Shown piece after piece: positions 1 to 12,758 of a stretch of 64,000 bases of DNA. A model generated the notes under the pieces. It saw nothing but the letters and a program-made list of their open reading frames with translations, made no database searches and was not told the origin of the DNA. The translations under genes were made by a program, and so were the position numbers. This DNA comes from Fagopyrum homotropicum (lineage: Eukaryota; Streptophyta; Magnoliopsida; Caryophyllales; Polygonaceae). Location of the stretch: NCBI GenBank assembly GCA_033239125.1, contig BSWB01000002.1, positions 4,497,001-4,561,000 on the forward strand, written 5' to 3'. The stretch's first letter is position 1, and each line of letters begins with the position of its first letter.

Positions 1-609
1 TGCTGAGAAGCGTAATTGTTTAAATTATCAATTATCAGTTCGCATTTGCCTTAAGATCGATAAGTCTTAAGGAAACTAGTCTAATTGGACATATACTCTA
101 TTATTGTGACAAATTACAACGGATCAATAAGAGTCCAATGTCCACACAATACACGTTAAGTTAGAACCCAACACATAAGTCCAATTGCTCTTTTTATATC
201 GTTAGATACCTATATTACGTTCTTCTGCCATTACACGAGCCGAAATATGTGTACTAAGGAGGTGTGGTGGCTCTAAGATGACAAAACTTGTGAGGCCAAT
301 ACCATGCAATTGATTTCAGGTGATGTAGCCAAATCCAATTGATTGAGGACCCATGACAACCACTCTTTCGATCAGCCTACATGGCTACATTCACATTGAT
401 CGTACGTATGCAAGATTGCAAGGTGCTCAATCATTAGTGAAGTATCATTTGTCTAATATCTATTTGTAAGTTTAGTTTCCATACATTGTAACAAATGATT
501 GGTTTCACAACGTACGGATAACAAGATTGTGCATGGTGGGATCAAAGTTGATTGTGTACAATATATATGATAGTAATGTAATATGATTTTATGAGAGTGA
601 TAGTGTCCC

Positions 610-612
<3 letters not shown>
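1..612. other. Intergenic sequence, no gene seen
   Basis: I see no coding frame with recognisable protein similarity and no clear element ends in this stretch. It is AT-rich, ordinary-looking plant intergenic DNA leading into a long AT microsatellite. Confidence 0.5.

Positions 613-700
<88 letters not shown>
613..700. repeat. (TA)n microsatellite, about 88 bp
   Basis: An uninterrupted run of alternating T and A. Runs of this length are prone to slippage and to length errors in assembly, so the copy number should not be trusted. Confidence 0.97.
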
Positions 701-702
<2 letters not shown>

Positions 703-2881
703 TCCAATAGTTCCCTCATTTGGGATGCCAATGGTAGGGATTGGCAATCAATTATAACAAATTATTGATTAGGCAAACGTTTGTTTGTTTGTTTTTTTTT
801 CTAGAATTTCATTTTTTAGTAAAGATAAGATGAAAGTAATTTAATATGTCATACATGTTTGAAAATTGAAACATTGAAAAAAAAACAAAATTAGTGTGAA
901 ATTAATTACGGCCCATCTTTTGTATGTGTAAGTGCACATACATGTTAGGTCTGAATTCAACACATAAATTTAGTAAGGTTCATCTTATAGTCAATTGGTA
1001 GTAGGAGAAGTAATCCACCAAACTTATAAGTAGGTTTCGAGTTTGATTATTACTGATACGGGACAATTTTATCTCCACGCTCCCTCAAGTACAACCATTT
1101 GACTTTTATTCTTATTATTTGATGAAAGTATTAAATGCCGAAAAGCAAGTATTATAAATTAAAAGGGTATTATATATATATATAATATTTATTTACTTTT
1201 CTTGATGATGAAAAGTGGTTAGGTTGATTCTACTCATAAAAATGGTTCAACACAAAGCATTATTGGAGATAGAACGCGAAGTTCATGATTGTAAAAAAAT
1301 GGTGTTGATGGGGTTGAGTGTCCCAAATGGGTAAAAGGTCAACAAACTATTAAATTTTGTGAAAACGTGTGTAATATGAATATCATCAAAGTAAATTTGT
1401 GAAAACGGTTGTAATATAAATATCATCAAAGTAATGCAGGTCCAACACAAAGTCGAAAATGCCTATCTCGATATCCCACAAGCAACTTCGAAGTATTGTC
1501 TTAACGACGGTCAAATTATCACCTCAACTTCAATCTTATAAATTTGTGTTTCAATACCCTTCTCTTGCAAGCCAATCTTACGATAATATATTATTTTGTC
1601 TTATGTCTTTGAAGTAAAGAAAGAAGAAGCTAGCTATAATGGTGTTTGTGGCTCAAACCTATCGTCGTCAATACGTGACTTAATATATTATACACTTCTC
1701 CACGTAATAAACTTTTATAATGAGTGGTTCTCGGCGCGTGTGTATATATATATAGAGGGTGCGGTTCCTAGTGACGGCAGCAGGATTTTAAAAGGGGGCG
1801 AAAATTTATTTTTGATAAATATATCTATGAAATTTTTTTAATTTTTACTTTTGATTTTATATATAAATTAAATAAAAACATTTTTTTAAACTTTACTAAG
1901 AGTCTAGATAATTAAAATATACTAAAATTTTTTTTTTAGAATTTAAATATTATATAATTTATGTTAATTTGAAAATTTAAAAAAATTATGTTTTTTTAAT
2001 TTTAAGATTATGAAAAAGTATATTATAAAAAATAATAAATCAACACATAAAAAATAATATTGTTATTTTCAAAGTAAAAAAATTATAGATAATTAAATTA
2101 AAAAATACTATATGTTTAGTTTTTTTACTCTTAAAAAATTTTAAAAAATATTATTTTTAAAAATTTAAATTTTTTAATAAATATTATTAACATAAATTAT
2201 ATATATTTTTTTAAATTGAAGTAAAAAGTAAAAGGATATTTTAATTCAAAAATAAAAATATATTTATTTTAAAAAATAAAAAATACATATACATAAAAAC
2301 TATTTCTATTATAAATTTATTAATTAACGTTATAATCTAATTTATATTTATTTTTTTAATTTTTTTAATTTTTAATAAATTTTAATATAATATATTTAAA
2401 ACGAATATAAAAAAGAAATAAATGAAACCTTGAACACAAGGATCAAACTTTAATGACATCAAAAAAAAAATTCTATTTTTTTCTTAACATCTTAAGTTCT
2501 TAACCCACTAATTACAAATAAGTGAAACAACATTAATTAATTAATTTAGTATTTGGGCAAAGACATAATAATTATCGCCCATTTGTTCTAGAAAGTTCGG
2601 ACAAGTCCAAACCGCTATCGAAGCCTTGATAGTACCGAAACCGTCTCGAAACTTCTAATAACTTTAAATACAAATATAATAAACGATTATAGAAAGTGAA
2701 TTATGGCAAGATTCCTTTTTATTTTTAATTATAAGGAACAAAGGCATCTAATAACTTTTTTTACAATTTACAAGATCCATAAATTGCCACGCCATCTCGC
2801 ATCTTCTACAGGTTACCGCTCACGTGACTCCTAACTTGACACGTGCCGATGTCTAAGCTACCGCGTCGATTCATCTCAACC
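701..2881. other. AT-rich intergenic DNA with repeat remnants
   Basis: No supported gene. Around 975-1085 there is a stretch resembling the TRIM/copia-like LTR seen more clearly at 40859-41699: a TCAATTGGTAGTAGGAG-like block, then GGGACAATTTTATCTCCACGC. From about 1840 to 2440 the sequence is almost pure A/T with no periodic unit. Short open frames here, for example at 1596-1841, have no recognisable domain and are probably chance. The stretch around 1765-2530 could be an old non-autonomous element, but I could not define ends. Confidence 0.4.
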
Positions 2882-3142
2882 AGGACTGCACATAAATGGA
2901 CCGGAAAACCGACCGGACCGGAAATTACGGTCCGGTCCAAAATAGTACGGTTCGGTCCTGGACCGTAATCTTCCGGTCCGGTCCAAAACCGGACCAAACC
3001 GCATTTATTCCATACAAAAATAATATAAAACGGTCCGGATCGTGGTGGACCGGACCGCAATGGTCCGGTCCGCTCCGATTCAGTCCATGGACCGTTTCAC
3101 ACAAGTAGGGAAACAGTCCGGTCCAGACCGTATGAACAACCT
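2882..3142. mobile_element. Small hAT-like non-autonomous element filled with GGTCCGG words
   Basis: About 260 bp are saturated with GGACCG, CCGGTCC and GGTCCGGACC words in both orientations. The two ends are imperfect inverted copies: AGGACTGCACATAAATGGACC on the left, and AGGTTGTTCATACGGTCTGGACC when the right end is reverse-complemented. No clear 8-bp target duplication was found, so the ends are approximate. Open frames across it (2806-3060 and 2896-3108) are products of the repeated word and not genes. The hAT assignment rests on end similarity to the better-defined element at 40985-41324. Confidence 0.5.
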
Positions 3143-4550
3143 ATTTTAATTATATTTTATTTAAAATTTTGACAAATTGTTGATCCTATCCTATACTTTT
3201 GTTCTGAAATTATGAAAAGATGTTTTTCGGTTTTGGTACAATGTACTTGAATTTTATAATTTTTAAAAATACGTTTTTGGAATTTTTTTTATTGTATACT
3301 AATTATTGTTAATTTTTATTGTAAAGGTATAAATAATTTATTGCAGCTTAAAATATCAGTAAATGTTAATTTATAAATAATAAAAGGTATAATTTAGAAA
3401 TTATAAGCTCAAGACACTGCTTGAAAAATGATTTTTTCAATTTATAAATGAAAATATATTTTATAAAATTTCAAAAATTTGACGAATAATTACTTTATAA
3501 TATTTATCAAAACCGATATATTATGGAACATGATTGTTGCAGTGTGGTTTTGAAAACTACAAACCAGAACACTAAAACCCCACAAAAACTCTTACTACAC
3601 ACATAATAAAACGAAAAAGTTAAATACACGGACATGAATTTATTAACGTATAAATGAATCGCAATTCGCTAGTACTTAGTGGATGTCGGTCTTAGGCGTT
3701 GACGGCTAAATTAATATAGAAAAAATTCCTAATTATTGACAGCCGCATCTATTATTTTGGACATATCGTCAGCGCCTAGGTTGGAAAAATTAATTTTGGG
3801 CGACATGTGATGATGCCGACTCTAGATTGAAGTATATATATAGAGAGAGAGCGTTAGCGCCATCTGTTAGCTAGACGTCGGCACCTTGCGAGTTTTATTA
3901 TCGACTATTAGAAAATGGTATAATCTAATCCAATTAAACCCAAACCATACCAAACGCATGTAACTATAAATAATAGTTGACATGAAAATAAATTTCCCAA
4001 TGTAGCCTAACTTCATTCAATAATCGACACGTGGCAAAGGCAAATAATTGGAGCTTGTTGAAATGAAACGTGTCGAGAAGTAGAAGGTGACACGACATGA
4101 TAGGCTACAACTAACCAATTCAAAAGTTTACTTTTCTTTTATTAGTGTAAAAGTAATGTTAAAAAATAACATATTCAATTATAATATAAATATAATTTTC
4201 TTAATAGAGCCTCTCATTGTTTATTTACAGTTTCTAGGATAATAATTATAAATATATTTCAATAAACAAAAATACACATGAGAAATTAGAAAAAAGGTGA
4301 TATTTCAATTACAATAAGTAAAACCTTTTAAAACTTTTTTACAATATTTTTTTTTTTATTATAAATGTATTTTTAAATACTTATTGCCAATTAATATATT
4401 GACAAGGTGAGACCAGCAAGCCATAAGAAAAAAAAGAAAAAGAAAAGAAAAAGGAAAGAAGGAAAAAAGTCAGCATTACCAAATTTCCAGAAGCTTCGAC
4501 GGAACTCCTGGCTGTGAATCGCTGGATCAAGTTAGTGGCTAGCATTCTGC
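3143..4550. other. Intergenic region upstream of the RCC1-repeat gene
   Basis: No supported gene. The stretch is AT-rich, with ACGT-core motifs appearing toward the gene, for example GACACGTGGCA at about 4026-4036. A frame at 4381-4578 on the minus strand has no recognisable domain and covers a purine-rich run at about 4430-4470. Confidence 0.4.
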
Positions 4551-4590
4551 CACGTGTCACAAAACCCCACGTCATCATCCTACGTGGCAG
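4551..4590 (+). promoter_or_regulatory. Cluster of three ACGT-core (G-box/ABRE-like) motifs
   Basis: CACGTGTC at 4551, CACGTCATC at 4568 and TACGTGGCA at 4581 lie within 40 bp, about 260-300 bp upstream of the RCC1 gene start codon. ACGT cores of this type are binding sites for plant bZIP factors (ABA and stress response) and bHLH factors (light response). The sequence shows the motifs. That they regulate this gene is inference. Confidence 0.5.
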
Positions 4591-4847
4591 TTTAGTTCTC
4601 CGTGATAATGATACGCTCGACCTACTTTTTTATTCGTCTCCCAAAAGCAAATGAAATTAGGGCTCATAATTTTCTCTTACAAAATTCGCTATCTTCTCTC
4701 TCTTCATTCGTTTGTGCATCTTGTGAAGCAGTGAAAGCGAGTACAGGCCACAAGTTTTGATTGAAGGTTTCTCTACTTGTCGTTGTTTTTGGTTTGTGGG
4801 GCTTAGTGCTTGAGTGTGGCTTTCTCTCTCTCTTCGTGGTAGTGGCC

Positions 4848-7315
4848 ATGAATGGGGTAGGAGAAGAACAGGGGGTGGTTGGAATGGAGGTTGAAAGAGA
4901 GAAATCGGTGTTCATGTGGGGGTACTTGCCTGGAGCACTTCCGCAGAGGACGCCACTGCAATCACCGGTAATGGTGAGGTTGCTTCCGTCAATTGGTAGA
5001 TGGAGGGATGTTTGTGGTGGTGGTTGTGGTTTCGCCATGGCCCTTTCTGGTATCGTGTTCCTTCCCTATTCTCTCTAATTCTCCGCGTTTCTCTGCTTGG
5101 ACTTGGAGCAGGCTCGGGGCGCTTTTTGAGTTTTCATTGGTTCAATTGGATTGTGAGCGACTTCAATTTACTTTTCTCTTTCAAAACTTCTCTAACGATT
5201 TCGTTTTTATTTACATTACTCGGATCTTAGTGTTAAATGTTGCATTTCGAGCTTTCTCATTAGATTTAAGGTTCCAGGATTTTCGCCCTGTTATTTCGTC
5301 TCGCAGCTTGAAGTCTGAATCTCAGTTTACGAAGATGTCACTTTTGTGATTTTATTAATGCTTCAATGTGGAAAATTCTTGAAAAGCATTAGGGTTAGAA
5401 TTTGTTCAATTTATCTTGTGATGTTCTACTTGAACTGCGATTTATGCGTTTTCACTGATTCATTTGGATTCAGCGGCAATTGTTGTTTCAATTTGCCTCC
5501 ATTTTCCGATTTCTTTTTTAAGGACGTCTCTTTGTTCACAGAGAGTACAGTATTTTATTTCGAACTTTTTGTTCGGATTTAAGTTTCCTGGATTTCCTCC
5601 TATTCTTTTGGTAACTTAAAGCCCGAATCTTCTGTTGAAGGAAATGGAAGTTTTTTGAATTTTCATTTTCTCTGCAATTTGAACTTCAATGTGGGATTAT
5701 TTGGGCTATGTGGAAAATTCCTGGAAGGCACTAGAGTATTGAGCAAGATGTAACTTGTTTAATTGATGATATGGTGTTTCCTGTAATGTCAGATTCAGGA
5801 AAGCTCATAACATGGGGTTCAACAGATGATCTAGGGCAAAGTTATTTGACTTCCGGTAAACATGGGGTAATGAGCTCGCTTTCCTCCTATTCATTGAAAC
5901 AACCAGTCACTTAGTTTAGTAATTGACACCTAACTCATGTGCAAATTGTATCTTTTAAGGAAACACCAGAGCCTTTTCCCATCCCCCATGAAACCCCAAT
6001 CGTAAGAGCAGCTGCTGGCTGGGCACATTGTGTGTCAGTAACAGGTTTTCATTGTCTTTCCTGGTTATTGAGATATCCAAGTGCCTCCTAAATTGTTCGA
6101 CTTATTTGAGTTTAATGATGAATGAAGTTTGTTTATTTTTGAATGTAGATGCTGGAGAAGTCTACACATGGGGTTGGAAAGAATGTATACCTTCAGGGAA
6201 GGTGTTTGGAGATCCTTCAGCAGGAGGAAGTTTAGAAAAGGATGCAGGTAAGAGAAAAAGTGCACTTCTTTGCTTAACAAGGAACTGTCATCATATATCT
6301 TTATGGTAATGATTGACAGTCTTTAGTATTTCTTGGTAGAAGACTTACTTGATAGATGTTATGATCCTTCGGCAGTAAGCCCGCGCGAACAGAGCTTGAA
6401 AGCCGATGGCGGTTCAGGGGCTTCACAAGATAATAAAGGAACAGGGGAGGAACACTCGAAAAGGAGAAGAGTGTCTTCTGCTAAGCAACAAGCTGAAAGC
6501 TCCACATCCAATGAGGAAGAACAATCAGCATTGCCATGTTTAGTTAAGCTAAGTCCTGGAATCAGAATTGCTACGGTTGCTGCTGGTGGAAGGCATACTT
6601 TGGCATTATCAGGTAAACCTTTTTGATCTTGACGTGGATCCTGGACTCTTCTCCAGTTCATATGTGGTGATGTTAATATTGGAGTCCAATTAGAACCATC
6701 ATAAGCTTGGTTAGTTTATTATATGTGTGCGTTATTCCTTCCCATTTTAAACATTTCCTAAATATTTCAACCTTGATAAGAGCTAGGTAAGCTAGTTGAA
6801 GCCTCCAATTCCTGGTCCTTTGTAAACCTTTTAATTATGAACAGAAGCTCATTTTTTGGACACATGCCCATACTCTAGTGTATGTCATTATCCTTTTCAT
6901 TTGAAGATGTGTAAAAAAATTTTTTACACTATGCCTAGAGCAACTTTGTGTGATATTAATGTATAGCAACTTGATGTATTCTGTTTCTTCTGAAGTTTCA
7001 GATGTAGGACAAGTGTGGGGTTGGGGCTATGGAGGTGAAGGTCAGTTGGGATTGGGGTCACGCATAAGGATGGTGTCATCGCCACATCCCATCCCATGCA
7101 TTGAATCATCATATAGAAGAGAAAGAACATCAGAAGGTCAAGGTTGCCGAGTACCTGGAACTTACATCAAGGGGATTGCTTGTGGAGGACGACATAGTGC
7201 GGCAATCACTGGTAAATGGCTAAGAATTGAAGTTTTCTTTGATTGTAATAACACTAAAAATGTTTCAATTTGGACCATTTCCAATGTTGTGGAGGAAGTC
7301 TCAGATTTGCTGCAC

Positions 7316-7372
<57 letters not shown>

Positions 7373-9053
7373 ATTTAGTATGATGTTCGTTTTATGTTAT
7401 TGGTCTTTTTCTGCTGTTTAATTGCTTGTAATTTTTGTCACATCCTTGTAACTTTTTTTGATAATGCTTCTTCCTTTTATAGATGCTGGGGCACTGCTTA
7501 CTTTTGGATGGGGCCTCTATGGACAGGTAAGCGTACCAACATGATGAAGCTCTTCGCTAAACACTTGCCCCCTTTACTGTACTGTCTGTTGGACTCACTC
7601 GATAACAAAAGAATTTCAACTTTGAACTTGGAGCATTGTTTTGCACTTTTGCTGATGGTTTTTTCTTGTTTCCTACCCTAAGATTTCTTAACTATTACTG
7701 GAAAATAGACGATTTCTTTGTACTGTACAAATATAAGAATGTTTTCATACTAAGCTGCTGTTTATAAGTTTATAACATACGAAGCAATGACTAGCTATAT
7801 AGTTTGTTAAACTTGCAGCATTGGCTGGTTTTGTATATCTGTTTGTATATACATCCAAGTCAGTCATGCGGCTAAAGTTTAGCTGTATGACTAAATGCTC
7901 AAATTTCACCACACTTTTTCTTTTGCTTACATACAGAAGACTTCTTGTTATTTATCTTTTGATAGGTTTGGTGCTTGTATTAATGTATTTTCATATTTTT
8001 CAGCTCTTATTTAAAGAAATGCTAAGTATTTTGTTAGAGTGATTGCTGTTAGGACTTGAAGTCTGTGAGATGTGCACTGCATCTTTGCTTTGATATTTGA
8101 TTTTTCTCCAGTATTATAGTCTGCTCAACCTTGTATCACTTGCTTAAAGTTGTTATCTGACGGTTATTTGGACACCTGATGTTATCTTTTGTTGCAACTT
8201 GTTTGTTTCATTTTGTCATGGGTATGTAGTGTGGGCAAGGAAGCACAGATGACGAGTTAAGCCCTACTTGTGTGTCTGCACTGCTCGGCATACAGATTGA
8301 AGCAGTTTCTGCCGGGTTATGGCATACTGTCTGCATCTCTACCACTGGCGACATCTATGCATTTGGAGGTAATCAATTTGGGCAGTTGGGAACTGGTTCT
8401 GACCAAGCTGAGGTTAGGCTTTTCTTTTCAAAGTAATGCATGTACTTAATGAATAAGAACTCATTAATGTACAAATATTCATATAAGATTAAACTCTTGC
8501 TCTCAGACTTATCCACGGCTATTGGAGGCTCCTAGTGTGGAAAACACAAACGCGAAAATAATATCATGTGGTGCTCGGCACAGTGCTATGGTGACAGGTA
8601 TGCTATGAAAAGGAGTTGCATTGTGATAGAAACCCAGGAATTAAGATAAATTGATACAAATCCAATTTGAGGAACTCCAGAAACTAACAAAAAAAATGGA
8701 AAAATTTGAATCATAATGCAGAATAATAAAAATTATTAACATTTGTTTGTATATACAATCTTGTGCCTAACTCCTACTTGTTATATGTGCTACAGACACA
8801 GGTGAAGTCTTCTCATGGGGATGGAACAAGTATGGTCAGGTAACATAACTTCTGATAATTTCCAACTTAAACACTATCTATTAGTCTTTTTTCTCTTCAT
8901 TTGTTCATGAACATCTTCCATATAACAAAACAGCTCGGTTTGGGAGACGTAGTTGATCGAAACGTTCCATCACAAGTAAAAGTGGACGGGTTTATAGCAA
9001 GGAACGTAGCGTGCGGGTGGTGGCACAGTCTTCTCTTAGCCGAACCGACGTAG
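4848..9053 (+). CDS. RCC1-repeat (regulator of chromosome condensation 1 family) protein, 11 exons, 474 aa
   Basis: Exons by reading-frame continuity and GT-AG borders: 4848-5049, 5793-5866, 5960-6044, 6149-6247, 6340-6612, 7002-7211, 7483-7526, 8230-8412, 8507-8597, 8796-8839, 8934-9053. They sum to 1425 nt, a clean frame of 474 codons plus TAG. The protein is a seven-bladed propeller type with repeated RCC1 signatures such as GGRHTLALS, GYGGEGQLGLGS, CGGRHSAAIT, GGNQFGQLGTGS, GWNKYGQLGLGD and CGWWHSLLL. Exon 5 adds a polar, Ser-rich insert with a KRRR basic patch that could be a nuclear signal. From memory, the layout resembles the Arabidopsis At3g55580 (TCF1)/At3g53830 group. The RCC1 fold is a protein- or chromatin-binding platform, and nucleotide-exchange activity cannot be assumed for plant members. 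Two exons of 44 bp are unusually short. The start could instead be the in-frame ATG at 4884, just before EREKSVFMWGY. Confidence 0.93.
7325..7369. repeat. (TA)n microsatellite in intron 6 of the RCC1 gene
   Basis: About 45 bp of alternating T and A inside the intron between exons 6 and 7. It creates spurious open frames and is likely to vary in length. Confidence 0.95.
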
Positions 9054-10611
9054 AAGAGAAATTGTCATCTTCTCCATTGGAAGTCCATGGTAAAAGTTTT
9101 GTAAGGTTAGCTTGTGATTTGAGCTTCATATGTAAGTGTGGGTGTAAATACAAGAGCATCTCCTGTATACATGTATTATGAAATATGCACGGGGGTTAAG
9201 TCATTTTTTCATGGCTCAACTTCTTGCAATTTGTTATCATTATGTATATACTCTCCTTGGAGCTGTGTTGTAAGCCCAATTATGATGACATATAATCTAG
9301 TTTTAGCTGTTTGAAGGTCAACCCAATATCTTTTATCATCTCGTTGGAGATGGTGATGCAGTTTGGGTTAACCCTACTCTGCGGAATCTCAGTAGGGGAT
9401 ATTCAGCCAATCCACTATAACCAATCTAAAAAGACTTCGGCTATGGAATACGCATCAAAGTTCTAGTCGGCTTTGACCCACACTCAATTTCAATGATCTA
9501 TGAACATGACTCGATAGGCACAACAACGTCGAGCCTGAGTTGAGTCCGGGTACTCGCATCACTTTTAATCCGTTACACCTAATCTTAGTTCGGTTCGTCA
9601 TACCATGGACTCGAGATTAACTAGGGATTAAACCAAACAACTTCTTTAGTTGTGGTATCATAACCTACGATTCTGACCTATATTGATGATTCGTGTTAGG
9701 GTTTGCTTATGTGCACCTTTGTATTGAGAATGTGATTCTTATGGCTTTACGCTCCTATTAGTAATAGTTTTCACAACCTACAATCTAATAGTTTTTTCAT
9801 CCATATATTACAATATAATATGAAAATTCCAATAAAGGATTTTTCCTCAAACCTTGATGATACCAAAAGGAAAAATTCAATATTCGTTGTCTCAAAATTT
9901 ATGATTTTTTCTTTAACTTGAAAATAAAAAAAAAATAAAAAATAATAGTATAATACTATCATAATTAAAAATTAATATTATACCAATATTTAAAAAATAA
10001 TTTAAAATTATCACAAAATTTTATATTTAACATATAGTATAGATATAATACAGTAATAAATTAGGGATTGAATACTAACCACAATTAATACCATAAAAAG
10101 TACTATAATTTTATATCGGTATGTGTAAACTTTTTATTATAAAAAATGATATTATAGTTAGACATTGTATTTTGAAAAAGGAATTGCATAACACCATTGA
10201 CATTAACAGAGATTCGTTACCTTTGTATCGCCTATTAAAGATATTATTCTTAATCTTATTCAAGAATGTTTGAAATAATTAAAATATTATATAAAAGTTG
10301 CGTTTTTAACTCAATAAAATTAATAATAATAATACCAAAATAAAGTCAAATTAATATTCCCACGTTTTCACCGTAGGCTTGCCATCACATCTTTACAGTT
10401 GTAAATCGCGATTGTGTTGTTCAGCTGCAAAGTAAACAACTTGGAATTCATTCGATTCATTGCTCATGTCCAAAACTTAAATTCCTCGAGATTATGGTCG
10501 TATTTAGTAATAAAAGAACGAAGATGAAAATATAAAATGATAATTTTTTTTTTTTTTTTATAAATTCTTCTTATGATTATGAATTATTATGAAATTATAA
10601 TTTAGTTTTTG
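9054..10611. other. RCC1 gene 3' flank and intergenic DNA
   Basis: The first 250 bp or so are probably 3' untranslated sequence. Beyond about 9300 I see repeat-like, AT-rich DNA with no supported gene. The minus-strand frame at 9771-9962 has no recognisable domain. Confidence 0.4.
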
Positions 10612-10990
10612 AAATAATTTGGTTTACAAGGCTTTTTCTAGTTTTGTGTTTAGTAAATATACCCTTTGAAAGAAGAGTGTGTAGAGTTTGAAAATGAAAC
10701 AATTTGGTTTACTAGGCTTTTTCTAGTTTTGTGTTTAATAAATGTACCCCTTGAGAGAATAGTGTGTAGAGTTTGAAAATAAATACAAAAGGTTGGGGTA
10801 CATTTACTTAATTGAAACCTTAAAAAGTCTAGTTACTACTCTAATTTTTCAAAAAAGCCTAGTTACCAAAATTGCCCGTTTGAAAATAAATACAAAAAGT
10901 TGAGGTATATTTACTTAATTGCAACATTAAAAAAACCTAGTTACTACTATAGTTTCTCAGAAAGGCCTAATTACCAAAATTGTCCTTTAG
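10612..10990. repeat. Two adjacent tandem duplications, about 90 and 100 bp units
   Basis: A unit beginning AATTTGGTTTACAAGGC at about 10616 is repeated with few changes from about 10704. A second unit, with GTTGGGGTACATTTACTTAATT and ending CCTAGTTACCAAAATTGCCC, starts at about 10791 and is repeated from about 10898. The CTAGTTACCAAAATTGCC block resembles one at 38262-38285 next to another repeat cluster, suggesting both come from the same family, possibly Mutator-like terminal repeats. That assignment is inference. Confidence 0.6.
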
Positions 10991-11109
10991 TTTTATTTTA
11001 TACTTCATCTTCCATAAAATGGATTTCTGAACAAACTGTAAAAAAAATGAAAAATTCTCACATTTACAATATTAAGTGAGACTGCCATATAGGAAGAGTT
11101 TATAAAATA

Positions 11110-11490
11110 TTAAGCTTGTTAATCCGGACCCGGGTTCAGTTGATGGGCCTATAATGGTTGCCGAGCTTGTCCCGACGGGTCGGGCTTGAAGGTAGCTTTT
11201 TTTATTCAAAAAAATATTTTAAAAATTGTTTTTGATATCATTTAAAAAAACAAAATAATATTTAAGATATTATATATATATATAATCCGGCTGGCAAGGC
11301 GACCCCGTATTCGACGGGCTTGGCGGACCGGACTTTTCGGTGCGGTACGGGTTCTTCCTTTGTTCACACCCACCGGAAATCATTTTGGCTCGGCGGCCTA
11401 AAGTGGTGCCCTAATCTGACCCGACGGGCTTGACGAGATGCGCTTTTCGGTCTGGTCGGGCTTCTTGTTATGTTCATACTCGCCCGTTTT
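11110..11490. mobile_element. Degenerate hAT-like element with GACGGGTC/CGGGCTT words
   Basis: The stretch is rich in CCCGACGGGTCGGGCTT-type words and contains two diverged copies of an end-like block. One runs from about 11315 to 11376, ending TTGTTCACACCCACC. The other runs from about 11427 to 11487, ending ATGTTCATACTCGCCC. TGTTCACACCC is typical of plant hAT termini. The centre at 11195-11285 is AT-rich. No target duplication was found. Confidence 0.4.
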
Positions 11491-11617
11491 TCGAGCCAGT
11501 GAAGTGTCCGGATATGATCAGGTTTACATAAAAGTATACATCTTACTCCCTCAATTATCAATTGATTTTAGGATGAACCGTATATGTTTAGGCGCGATCA
11601 CTGGATGTGTACACTCC

Positions 11618-11887
11618 GGGCCCGTTTTGTTTTAACTCCGAAATTGGAAACGAATCTAGTCCATACGTATGCCCTTGTTCATGAAAGTTTTTGGAATCAT
11701 TCCTTGTGGTTTCAAGTAATTGGAGTAGAGTTTTATTACTTTTAATATCCTATATGGTAACAAAATGCGGGAAAGCAAGTGTACTTTGCACTAAACCACA
11801 ATGAACGATTCTATAAAATTTCATGAATAAGGATATGTATATGAACTAAGTTCGTTTCCATTTCCAGAGTTGGAACCAAACGGGCCC
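11618..11887. mobile_element. MITE copy 1 (TIR GGGCCCGTTTGGTT family), 270 bp
   Basis: Starts GGGCCCGTTTTGTTTTAACT and ends AACCAAACGGGCCC, an almost perfect inverted repeat. The internal sequence matches the copies at 42763-43048 and 43240-43527 and the split copy around the Athila element (49111-49158 and 60527-60761). It has no coding capacity. The superfamily is not assigned because target duplications are unclear except in the 43240 copy. Confidence 0.8.
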
Positions 11888-12481
11888 TCCATGACATCAA
11901 GTCCCGGAATGGATATAACAAGCAAAATTACATTTCTTATATTCAATATTCAACACTTTTGTAATAGTCCTATTTGACATATACCATGTAAACTTAATGT
12001 AGTAATACAACATTCGTATTTACCAAAAAAATCATGTTAATACTATGCACGATTGTAAAAAAAATTGACAAAGCAAGACTATTATTCATACAAGAATATA
12101 TATTCTCATCTTTTATATTCACGATTCGTATATGACACATAATTATAGTATAATATCATGTCTAATACGATAACATATGTGTCATTACAAAAGTTTGTAT
12201 ATTTTATGTAACAAATCAAACAAATACAATACAATAAACATTAACAATATGTGCACATTATAAGCCATTGAAATACATATTTTTATATGAAGTCGAATCT
12301 TTCTTGTGTTTGAAATGAATTGCTATCCACATGCAACACATTCTTATACGATGCCCACTTTGTTCCCTCCTTTCCTATCCATCCAAAACCTTCTCTTTGC
12401 TTTGATAGGAATCATGGGATATAGAATTTTATATAATTAAAACTACATAATATAGACATAACAAAAAATAACAAAAATTAC

Positions 12482-12749
12482 GGTGGTTCCCAGGCTTCCT
12501 CCCTGTGTACTTCCTTTGAAGATGAACGTTTATGTTCGTTTGCCTCCCGCTGGCTTTATCATCCTGCTTTCCCTTGAAAACTTTTTACTTTCGGTTTCAT
12601 TTTGATGTATTTTTGTGTATTTTTTCTCTCCTTTATCTGTGGCCCTTCATTACGGTTTGACCGTCTGCCGATTTTTTCGACCTTTCGATCCACTAGACGA
12701 CGCGCCGTCTACTAGTTTCGAACCGCTTTCCATTTTCAAAAAAATAAAT
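12482..12749 (+). mobile_element. 5'-truncated LINE insertion, 3' end only
   Basis: The insertion is flanked by a 9-bp direct repeat AAAAATTAC at 12473-12481 and 12750-12758. It ends in an A-rich tail at about 12737-12749. The body looks like the 3' untranslated part of a plant L1-type element (TTTTGATGTATTTTTGTGTA followed by CG-rich text). No open frame remains. The target duplication plus tail defines the orientation. Confidence 0.7.
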
Positions 12750-12758
12750 AAAAATTAC

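Noticed and set aside
1596..1841. Open frame of 81 codons
   Set aside because: No recognisable domain, no gene-like context, and it runs into A/T-rich DNA; most likely chance.
2806..3108. Two overlapping frames on opposite strands rich in GPxRSG-type repeats
   Set aside because: They are translations of the repeated GGTCCGG word in the hAT-like element.
4664..5582. Several frames around the RCC1 first exon and intron
   Set aside because: Antisense or intron shadows; only the frame containing REKSVFMWGY joins the downstream RCC1 exons.
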